From: an uncultured Rhodospirillales bacterium
Lineage (GTDB): Bacteria > Pseudomonadota > Alphaproteobacteria > Rhodospirillales > 2-02-FULL-58-16
Direction of reading: 5' to 3'
NCBI GenBank assembly: GCA_913053795.1
Contig: CAJXGZ010000046.1
Location: 1-11,324 of the forward strand
DNA length: 11,324 nt
Positions 1-5,178 of the stretch are shown one piece after another (within the stretch, counting starts at the first letter, position 1; each line of letters opens with the position of its first letter). The position numbers and the translations under genes are program-made. Under the pieces are notes generated by a model, which worked only from the letters and a program-made list of their open reading frames with translations, ran no database searches and was not told the DNA's origin.

Positions 1-328
1 TGCGCTGGCCAGTAATTCGGATGTTGAGCAGCGTCTGACCAACCACGATGAGGTCGAACAGCTCCTCGTATTTTCGCCGCTCCCCGGCGCTTAAGGCCGC
101 CGCCGTCTGGCTCAAGGGGATAATCGCCGCCCTGGCCACCAGGTCGTCCTTGGCGCAGATGGAGGCGACGGAGGCGGCGATCGGATCGCGCAGGCGGTTG
201 GCCCAGAAATCGTCCGAGATCACGTAACGTTCGTCGCCGAGCGTGGTCAGGTGGCGGCCCAGCTCATGGCACCTTACGAAGTGATCGGCGAGATCGGGCG
301 GCCGCGCCGCGGCGATATCCTGAAACAT
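1..328 (-). CDS. hypothetical protein, N-terminal part, runs off the left edge
   Basis: An open frame reads leftwards from an ATG at 328-326 for 109 codons with no stop and leaves the window at position 1, so only the N-terminus is present. The start is supported by a GAGG ribosome-binding sequence about 8 bases upstream and by a promoter candidate at 358-385. The translation begins MFQDIAAARPPDLADHF. It looks like a soluble, mostly helical protein: acidic and basic residues are mixed and there is no signal peptide or membrane segment. Near the cut end it has the segment LSAGERRKYEELFDLIVVGQ. Codon use is GC-rich at third positions like the other genes here. I do not recognise the family. It lies downstream of the toxin-antitoxin pair on the same strand, but its own promoter argues that it is transcribed separately. 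Confidence 0.65.
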   Translation of the reverse strand, partial: MFQDIAAARPPDLADHFVRCHELGRHLTTLGDERYVISDDFWANRLRDPIAASVASICAKDDLVARAAIIPLSQTAAALSAGERRKYEELFDLIVVGQTLLNIRITGQR

Positions 329-357
329 CCTAAATCCTCGCGCCCCTTGGCGCCGCC

Positions 358-385
358 ATCATATCAGGATTTATCGCCGCCGCAA
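358..385 (-). promoter_or_regulatory. promoter candidate for the partial leftward gene
   Basis: On the minus strand, TTGCGG (385-380) and TATGAT (363-358) are separated by 16 bases. The -10 matches the sigma-70 consensus at 5 of 6 positions. A start site near 351 would give a leader of about 23 bases carrying the GAGG ribosome-binding sequence before the ATG at 328. The region also holds a short GC-rich inverted repeat (GCGCC and GGCGC arms around 340-354) near the predicted transcription start. This is a sequence match only. Confidence 0.45.
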
Positions 386-418
386 TAAACTAGTGGCGCA
401 AGAGAATGGGGCGGGATG

Positions 419-793
419 TCAGGCTAAATCGTCCAGACCGACGCCGAGCGCGTCGGCAATCGCCCGCAGGGATTTCACGGTCGGCTCTTTCTTGCCATGT
501 TCAATCTCGGATAGATAGGCGGCGCTGATTCCGGCCTGAACGGCGAGTTCCTTCGCCTTCAAACCACGATGCTCGCGCCAGACGCGGATGGGGCTTTCCC
601 CGTCAAGCATCCGCTCGGTCATCTCAAAAGGAATTAGCTCGTCCTCGCCCGCATCCAGGCGGCGCTTTGCTTCGTCATAGGCGCGGACGGCGGAGAATTC
701 CTCGGCGGCGTTCTGGAGGCGCTCAAGGTCTTCCACGGGCAGGACGGCCATCTTCGCGCCGTCTGGGGTTGTAATGAATTGGATGTTCGCCAT
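419..793 (-). CDS. XRE-family antitoxin (HigA-like), second gene of a toxin-antitoxin pair
   Basis: This 124-residue protein would neutralise the toxin encoded just upstream and probably repress the shared promoter. The C-terminal half (about residues 70-123) is a Cro/C1-type helix-turn-helix: IRVWREHRGLKAKELA, then AGISAAYLSEIEHG, then PTVKSLRAIADALGV, the usual five-helix pattern with the recognition helix near residues 89-98. The N-terminal 60 residues (PDGAKMAVLPVEDLERL, then an acidic helix) resemble the toxin-binding or dimerisation part seen in antitoxins paired with RelE-type toxins. AGGAG lies 8 bases before the ATG and overlaps the toxin stop codon, so translation is probably coupled. 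The gap to the toxin is 9 bases. Toxin-first order is the HigBA arrangement. Family assignment is strong; neutralisation of this particular toxin is inferred from adjacency. Confidence 0.88.
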   Translation of the reverse strand: MANIQFITTPDGAKMAVLPVEDLERLQNAAEEFSAVRAYDEAKRRLDAGEDELIPFEMTERMLDGESPIRVWREHRGLKAKELAVQAGISAAYLSEIEHGKKEPTVKSLRAIADALGVGLDDLA

Positions 794-802
794 GGTTTTC
801 TC

Positions 803-1072
803 CTAATCCTCATAAATTCCGCCGCGGGGGCCTATGGCCAGGATGGCGAGGACATTTCCGTTGCGATCGAAAATCACCCGCCAATCCCCAATTCGCAGCT
901 TGTATCCAGGACGGTTTTGCAGCTTGGAAACATTGTTCTTCTGGCTTTCCGGATTCTTGGCGTAGACCTTTATTTTGGCTCGAATGCGCTTTGCCGCATT
1001 GGCGGGAATCCGCCTCAAGGTTTTGTCCGCCTCTCCACCGCCTCCCCCCCTTCCCCCATTGACACGTTTCAT
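803..1072 (-). CDS. RelE/ParE-superfamily toxin with an aberrant glycine-rich N-terminus
   Basis: This is an 89-residue protein if it starts at the ATG at 1072. In frame it could begin at 1096 (97 residues), but that would overlap the dapD start. From residue 15 it matches the RelE/ParE fold well: ADKTLRRIPANAAKRIRAKI (two N-terminal helices), NNVSKLQNRPGYKLRIGDWR and VIFDRNGNVLAILAIGPRGG (the central beta-sheet with the conserved GYKLRIGDWRVIF core), ending IYED. Toxins of this family usually cleave mRNA on the ribosome; some act on gyrase. Which applies here cannot be told. Residues 5-14 (NGGRGGGGGE) replace the first beta-strand, typically a hydrophobic V-x-W-T type segment. They are encoded by G5 and G7 tracts, so the gene may be damaged, slippage-prone or wrongly started. 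The XRE antitoxin follows by 9 bases. Only 22 bases separate it from the divergent dapD. Confidence 0.78.
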   Translation of the reverse strand: MKRVNGGRGGGGGEADKTLRRIPANAAKRIRAKIKVYAKNPESQKNNVSKLQNRPGYKLRIGDWRVIFDRNGNVLAILAIGPRGGIYED

Positions 1073-1087
1073 CCCGTCGCCCATGTT
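1059..1087 (+). promoter_or_regulatory. promoter candidate for dapD (strong -35, weak -10)
   Basis: A perfect TTGACA lies at 1059-1064. Seventeen bases later comes CATGTT (1082-1087), which matches the -10 consensus at only 3 of 6 positions. Transcription would begin around 1094, essentially at the dapD ATG (1095), which has no recognisable Shine-Dalgarno sequence. The element overlaps the toxin's first codons on the other strand. An upstream promoter inside the toxin gene is the alternative. Confidence 0.3.
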
Positions 1088-1094
1088 CCGGGGC

Positions 1095-1922
1095 ATGAGT
1101 ATTGAGCGTTTTCAATCGGTCGTCGAGGCCGCCTGGGAGGATCGCGACGCCGTCGCATACGACACCGTTGGCGAGGTCCGCGATGTCGTGCGCGAGGTCT
1201 TGAATCTGTTGGACAGCGGCCGCGTCCGCGTCGCCGAGCGCCAAGGCGCGGGCCGGTGGACGGTCAACCAGTGGCTCAAGAAAGCGGTGCTGCTGTCCTT
1301 CCGGCTCAACGACATGGCCGTCATGTCCGGCGGGCCGGGGGGCGCTCAATGGTTCGACAAGGTTCACTCCAAGTTCGACGGCTGGGACGAAGAGCGCTTC
1401 CGCGACGCGGGGTTCCGCGCCGTGCCCAATTGCACGGTGCGCCATTCCGCCTATATCGCGCCGGGCGTAGTGTTGATGCCGTGCTTCGTCAATCTCGGGG
1501 CCTATGTGGACAGCGGCTCGATGATCGACGCCTGGGCCACCGTCGGCTCCTGCGCCCAGATCGGCAAGAACGTCCACATTTCCGGCGGCGCCGGCATCGG
1601 CGGCGTTTTGGAGCCCTTGCAGGCCGAGCCCGTGATCATCGAGGACAACTGCTTCATCGGCGCCCGCTCCGAGGTCGCCGAGGGCGTCATCGTCGAGCAA
1701 GGGGCCGTCCTTTCCATGGGCGTGTTCCTGGGCGCCTCCACCAAGATCGTCGACCGCGCCACCGGTGAGGTCCACAGGGGGCGGGTTCCGGCCTATTCGG
1801 TGGTGGTTCCGGGCGCTTTACCCAGTGATTCAGGGCCGGGATTGTACTGCGCCGTCATCGTCAAGACGGTGGACGAAAAGACCCGCTCCAAAACCTCCAT
1901 CAACGATTTGTTGCGGGAATGA
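1095..1922 (+). CDS. dapD: 2,3,4,5-tetrahydropyridine-2,6-dicarboxylate N-succinyltransferase
   Basis: DapD transfers succinyl from succinyl-CoA to tetrahydrodipicolinate in the succinylase branch of diaminopimelate and lysine synthesis, in the cytoplasm as a trimer. The 275-residue length matches the family (about 274 in E. coli). Residues 1-105 are the helical N-terminal domain, with the characteristic WTVNQWLKKAVLLSFRL segment at 55-71. Residues about 112-235 are the left-handed beta-helix: VPNCTVRHSAYIAPGVVLMP, FVNLGAYVDSGSMIDAWATV, GSCAQIGKNVHISGGAGIGG, then VIIEDNCFIGARSEV. The C-terminus carries GLYCAVIVKTVDEKTRSKTS, which closes the CoA site. The ATG at 1095 was chosen because MSIERFQSVVEAAW is where family members begin. 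The frame stays open back to 975, but that part is antisense to the toxin gene and reads as low-complexity proline and arginine. It overlaps dapE by 4 bases (ATGA). Confidence 0.97.
   Translation: MSIERFQSVVEAAWEDRDAVAYDTVGEVRDVVREVLNLLDSGRVRVAERQGAGRWTVNQWLKKAVLLSFRLNDMAVMSGGPGGAQWFDKVHSKFDGWDEERFRDAGFRAVPNCTVRHSAYIAPGVVLMPCFVNLGAYVDSGSMIDAWATVGSCAQIGKNVHISGGAGIGGVLEPLQAEPVIIEDNCFIGARSEVAEGVIVEQGAVLSMGVFLGASTKIVDRATGEVHRGRVPAYSVVVPGALPSDSGPGLYCAVIVKTVDEKTRSKTSINDLLRE
1101..1116. promoter_or_regulatory. short inverted repeat, possible operator of the toxin-antitoxin pair inside dapD codons 3-8
   Basis: ATTGA (1101-1105) and TCAAT (1112-1116) form a perfect 5-base inverted repeat around a 6-base spacer. 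It overlaps a weak minus-strand promoter candidate for the toxin gene: TCGACG, 17 bases, AATACT. XRE-type antitoxins commonly bind palindromes of this size beside their own promoter. It lies within dapD coding sequence, and a 5-base repeat can arise by chance, so the operator role is inference. Confidence 0.25.
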
Positions 1923-3049
1923 CCTCCCCCCTGGAACTCGCCCAGGCCCTGATCCGCTGTCCCTCCGTCACGCCCGAGGACGCCGGCGTCCTGGACGTTC
2001 TGCAAGAGGCGCTGGAGGGCGTTGGATTCGCCTGCCGTCGTTTGAAATTCGAGGACGTGGACAACCTCTACGCCCGCTTCGGAAGTTCAGCGCCCAACTT
2101 CTGCTTCGCCGGGCACGCCGACGTGGTTCCGGCGGGCGGCGCGGCCCAATGGACGCATCCGCCCTTCGCCGCCGAGGTCTCCGGCGGCAGGCTTTACGGA
2201 CGCGGCGTGGCGGATATGAAAGGCGCCGTCGCCTGTTTCGCCGCCGCCGCTTCGAGTTTTGTCGCCTCCAGCGACGCTGATTTCGGCGGCTCCATCAGCC
2301 TGCTGATCACCGGCGACGAGGAAGGCCCCGCCGTCAACGGAACCGTCAAGGTTCTGGAATGGATGAAGGAAAACGGCGAGGCCATGGACGTCTGCCTGGT
2401 CGGCGAGCCTTCCAACCCCAAGCAACTCGGCGACATGATCAAGATCGGCCGCCGGGGCAGCCTCAACGGAAAAATATGCGTGTACGGCAAGCAAGGGCAC
2501 ACCGCCTATCCGGAATTGGCCGACAATCCCATTCCCAGCCTGATGCGGATGATGACGGTCCTCAACTTCGCAGACCTGGACAAAAAGACCAAGTACTTCG
2601 AGGCCTCCAAGGTGGAGATCACCAGCTTTGACGTGGGCAATCGGGCCACCAACGTTATACCGTCCAAGGCGTGCGCCGCCTTCAACGTCCGCTTCAACGA
2701 CAGGCGCACGGGCGAAAGCCTGACGGAGCTTTTAAAAAAGCGCTTCGACAAGGAGGGCGCGGTTTACGATCTGGAGGTGGACGTCACCGCCGAGCCCTTC
2801 CTTACCAGCCCCGGTCCCTTGAGCGAGCTGATTTCGGCGGCCGTCGAGCAAGTCACCGGACGGCGGCCGGATTACGGAACAACCGGCGGCACCTCTGACG
2901 CCCGTTTCATCAAGGACCACTGCCCGGTGGTGGAGTTCGGCTTGATCAGCGAGACCGCGCACGGAACCGACGAGCATGTCAACGTGGCCGACTTGGAGAC
3001 GCTAAGCGAAATCTACTTGGCGGCGCTGAACGGCTATTTTAAAGTATGA
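1919..3049 (+). CDS. dapE: succinyl-diaminopimelate desuccinylase
   Basis: DapE hydrolyses N-succinyl-LL-diaminopimelate to LL-diaminopimelate and succinate. It is a dizinc enzyme of the M20 peptidase family, acting in the same pathway as DapD. The 376-residue length is normal. Visible active-site features: GHADVV with metal ligand His66 and Asp68; GRGVADMKG with the bridging Asp99; GDEEGP with catalytic Glu134 and ligand Glu135; VGEPS with Glu163; and HGTDEH near residues 348-353 supplying the last His ligand. The lid or dimerisation domain lies at about 178-290 (RRGSLNGKICVYGKQGHTAYP onset), and GTTGGTSDARF is the conserved substrate-contact segment. All key residues are present. The ATG overlaps the dapD stop as ATGA, so the two are translationally coupled. 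The gene ends in another ATGA overlap with the membrane-protein gene. Confidence 0.97.
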   Translation: MTSPLELAQALIRCPSVTPEDAGVLDVLQEALEGVGFACRRLKFEDVDNLYARFGSSAPNFCFAGHADVVPAGGAAQWTHPPFAAEVSGGRLYGRGVADMKGAVACFAAAASSFVASSDADFGGSISLLITGDEEGPAVNGTVKVLEWMKENGEAMDVCLVGEPSNPKQLGDMIKIGRRGSLNGKICVYGKQGHTAYPELADNPIPSLMRMMTVLNFADLDKKTKYFEASKVEITSFDVGNRATNVIPSKACAAFNVRFNDRRTGESLTELLKKRFDKEGAVYDLEVDVTAEPFLTSPGPLSELISAAVEQVTGRRPDYGTTGGTSDARFIKDHCPVVEFGLISETAHGTDEHVNVADLETLSEIYLAALNGYFKV

Positions 3050-3615
3050 CGCCCCCCTTAAAGGAGATTCTTCGTTCTCTTTACGGCGCCTACCGCTTGG
3101 CCCGGGCCGACGCCGGCGGCATGACCTTTTTCAATATCTCCGTAAAGGGGTTCTGGCGCTCCTTCTTCGCGGCGGTCATCATCGCGCCTTTGTATACATT
3201 ACTGCTGTACATGCGCTTCGACGCCGGCGAGGTGGGCGCCGCCGTTCCAAGGTACGTTTCGGTGGAGGTTATTTCCTACGTCATTGCCTGGACGGCTTTC
3301 CCGGTGGTGATGCTCTCGGTCGTCCGGTTCCTGGAGCGCGAGAAGAAATACCTTACCTATATCATCGCCTATAACTGGGCGGCGGTGCTGCAAAACGGGC
3401 TTTACATACCGCTGGCCATGCTGTCGGTGAACGGGATGCTGTCGGAAGAAACGGCGAGTGCGCTGAGCTTTGTGATTCTTTTATTGATCCTCGTCTACAC
3501 GTGGTTCATCACCAAGACGGCCCTTGAACTGCCCACCGGCTCCGTCATCGCCATCGTCGCCCTGGATTTGGTGCTTGGCGTATTCATCAGCGTCACCGCC
3601 GAAAGCATACTGTAG
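3046..3615 (+). CDS. multi-spanning inner-membrane protein of unknown function, coupled to dapE
   Basis: This 189-residue protein has about five hydrophobic segments, near residues 36-56, 73-94, 103-126, 137-156 and 164-184. A positively charged N-terminus (KEILRSLYGAYRLARADAGG) probably lies in the cytoplasm. There is no cleavable signal peptide. Polar residues inside or beside the segments (YNWAAVLQNG, TWFITKTAL) could be functional, but no motif identifies a transporter or enzyme. The overall look is like Yip1-type or other small polytopic membrane proteins; I do not claim membership. The ATG overlaps the dapE stop by 4 bases, so its synthesis depends on ribosomes finishing dapE. That suggests co-production with the pathway rather than a shared reaction. 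No terminator is visible after it. Confidence 0.85.
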   Translation: MTPPLKEILRSLYGAYRLARADAGGMTFFNISVKGFWRSFFAAVIIAPLYTLLLYMRFDAGEVGAAVPRYVSVEVISYVIAWTAFPVVMLSVVRFLEREKKYLTYIIAYNWAAVLQNGLYIPLAMLSVNGMLSEETASALSFVILLLILVYTWFITKTALELPTGSVIAIVALDLVLGVFISVTAESIL

Positions 3616-3630
3616 GAATCTGGAAAAAAA

Positions 3631-3639
3631 TGGTATTCT
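3631..3639 (+). promoter_or_regulatory. extended -10 promoter candidate for the small helical gene
   Basis: TGG followed by TATTCT (3634-3639) fits an extended -10 element, preceded by an A-rich run (3624-3630). No clear -35 is seen at 16-18 bases upstream. Transcription starting near 3646 would give a leader of about 37 bases before the ATG at 3683. The 67-base gap after the dap operon's last gene makes a separate promoter reasonable. Confidence 0.3.
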
Positions 3640-3682
3640 GCAACCACTGACACCATATGAACTTTGAATGAGAGAAGGCGCC

Positions 3683-4009
3683 ATGCCCCAGCCCAACTTG
3701 GATCATAACCGGCTTTTGCTGGAGATCGAAAAGATCACCCGTCAGCACAACAGGGACGTCATCAACCCGATGATTGCCGAATTGTGCATAAATGACTTGC
3801 ACCCCTTGAAAGAGCTTCTGGCCCGCGCCCGGGGGGATTACATTAAGGAGTTTTTAGACCTCGCCAAAGTGGCGGGAAACGGGTCGCCGTCGATTGAGCA
3901 GATCGACAAGCTCCATAAATTGCGCCTGACTTTCGAGGAACTGCTCGCCGCCATGCAAGCCCTGGAAGACGCCATCGAGCGTGGTTATCTGGACGTGAAG
4001 GGGGATTAG
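3683..4009 (+). CDS. small helical protein of unknown function
   Basis: This is a 108-residue soluble protein with no signal peptide or membrane segment. The start at 3683 was chosen because GAGAAGG lies 5 bases upstream. An in-frame ATG at 3668 would add five residues (MREGA) but has no ribosome-binding sequence. The sequence is predominantly amphipathic helix: DHNRLLLEIEKITRQHNRDV, a middle helix LHPLKELLARARGDYIKEFL, a glycine/serine turn near residues 70-74, and a last helix (LRLTFEELLAAMQALEDAIE) with leucine spacing consistent with a coiled coil. I do not recognise a family. It follows the dap operon on the same strand after a 67-base gap. It meets the leftward membrane-protein gene tail to tail, with a 4-base overlap of the stop codons. 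Confidence 0.8.
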   Translation: MPQPNLDHNRLLLEIEKITRQHNRDVINPMIAELCINDLHPLKELLARARGDYIKEFLDLAKVAGNGSPSIEQIDKLHKLRLTFEELLAAMQALEDAIERGYLDVKGD

Positions 4010-4398
4010 GTTTTAAAGGCGGAAATGACGAAATTGAAAAAATCCTTGAACCACCCGCCGCCGAACCATTCGTTATAAAGATCGACCAAGTAAACGTGCA
4101 GCACTTTCATGCCGACGAACAAAAGGAAGAGGGGCGTCGTTAAAAACCCCATGACGCCCACCAACAGACCGACGACGCCCCACACATACTGCCCCATGAA
4201 CAGCGCCAGAATGGAGCAGATAAGTCCCAGCGGAACGAACACCACCCCATTGACGAAGATGCCGGCGAGGCCGAATCCGACGGCGAAATAGCCCATAACC
4301 GGCTGATCTTGCTTCGGCGGGGCATGGGGCGCTTGCGGCTCCGGGCGCTCCTCGGGAGCTTGGGATTTGGGGGTGAGGCTCAGTTCAATTTTTTTCAT
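4006..4398 (-). CDS. small membrane protein with proline-rich N-terminus
   Basis: This is a 130-residue protein. Residues 10-34 are rich in proline, glutamine and glutamate (SQAPEERPEPQAPHAPPKQD), a flexible tail likely to be cytoplasmic. Residues about 36-70 and 72-104 are long glycine-rich hydrophobic stretches that can form three or four membrane helices (GYFAVGFGLAGIFVNGVVFV; GLICSILALFMG; VWGVVGLLVGVMGFLTTPLF). The C-terminus is aromatic and amphipathic (WFGGGWFKDFFNF). I do not recognise a family. It begins 19 bases after the truA stop on the same strand, so it is probably the last gene of the glycosyltransferase-asnB-truA operon. The nearest GAGG is about 15 bases from the ATG, a poor spacing. 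Its stop codon overlaps the end of the convergent gene at 3683-4009. Confidence 0.8.
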   Translation of the reverse strand: MKKIELSLTPKSQAPEERPEPQAPHAPPKQDQPVMGYFAVGFGLAGIFVNGVVFVPLGLICSILALFMGQYVWGVVGLLVGVMGFLTTPLFLLFVGMKVLHVYLVDLYNEWFGGGWFKDFFNFVISAFKT

Positions 4399-4417
4399 GG
4401 TGATGTAATCTAACCTC

Positions 4418-5155
4418 TTAATAGATCACCTTCACCAAGTATAGGCCTTCGGCCGGGACCGTGGGGCCGCCGGCGGCGCGGTCCCGGGCCTCCAAGGCGG
4501 CGCGCATGTCCTCGGCCGTCCACTTGCCTTCGCCCGCCAGCTTCAAGGCGCCGACCATGTTGCGCACCTGGTGGTGCAGGAATGAGCGCGCCTTGGCGTT
4601 GATGAAGATGCCGTCGCCTTGGCGGCGGACGTCGAGTTCGTCCAAGGTCTTCAGGGGCGATTTGGCTTGGCAGTTTGTGGCGCGGAAGGTGGTGAAGTCG
4701 TGCTTTCCCAGCAATGTCTTGGCCGCCGCGTCCATGGCGCCGGCGTCCAGCGGCGCCGGAACCCACCACTTGTAGCCGCGCTCGAGGGCCAGGGGCGAAC
4801 GCCGGTTAATCATGCGGTATTCGTAAACGCGCCCGACGGCGTCGAAGCGGGAATGAAAGTCCCCGTCCGCTTCTTCGGCCGAAAGAACCGAAATCGCAGC
4901 CGGTTTTATGTGAAAGTTTATGGCGTCGCGCACGGTAGCGGCGTCGTACTCTTTGGCCAGATCGAAGTGGGCCACCTGGGCCAGCGCGTGAACGCCTGAA
5001 TCCGTGCGCCCGGCACCGAGAACGGTGACCGCCTCGCCGGAAAGCTTGGCGATGGCTTCCTCCAGCGCTTGTTGGACCGAGGGGGCGTTTTCCTGGCGTT
5101 GCCACCCGGAAAAACCGCCGCCGTCATATTCAAGGGTGATCTTGTATCGAGGCAT
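4418..5155 (-). CDS. truA: tRNA pseudouridine(38-40) synthase
   Basis: TruA converts uridines 38, 39 and 40 in the anticodon stem-loop of many tRNAs to pseudouridine. The 245-residue length is standard. The catalytic aspartate is Asp52 in GAGRTDSGVHALAQVAHF (residues 47-64). Other family marks are YDGGGFSGWQRQ near the N-terminus, DFHSRFDAVGRVYEYR (start of the second domain), HDFTTFRATNC, and RSFLHHQVRNMVGAL in the C-terminal half. The frame is open to 5227, but MPRYKITLEYDGGGF at 5155 is the family's normal start, and the extra codons overlap the end of asnB. GAAGG lies upstream in the 23-base gap after asnB. It is cotranscribed with asnB upstream and probably with the small membrane protein downstream. 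Confidence 0.97.
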   Translation of the reverse strand: MPRYKITLEYDGGGFSGWQRQENAPSVQQALEEAIAKLSGEAVTVLGAGRTDSGVHALAQVAHFDLAKEYDAATVRDAINFHIKPAAISVLSAEEADGDFHSRFDAVGRVYEYRMINRRSPLALERGYKWWVPAPLDAGAMDAAAKTLLGKHDFTTFRATNCQAKSPLKTLDELDVRRQGDGIFINAKARSFLHHQVRNMVGALKLAGEGKWTAEDMRAALEARDRAAGGPTVPAEGLYLVKVIY

Positions 5156-5178
5156 AATGAAAAAACCTACCCTTCTCT

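Noticed and set aside
975..1094. N-terminal extension of dapD by 40 codons
   Set aside because: The added residues are proline/arginine low-complexity, antisense to the toxin gene, and absent from known DapD proteins. The family start matches 1095.
810..1775. Long minus-strand open frame of 321 codons
   Set aside because: It is antisense to dapD and overlaps the toxin gene in another frame. The protein is low-complexity (D/G/A/H-rich) with no motif, as expected from the shadow of a GC-rich gene.
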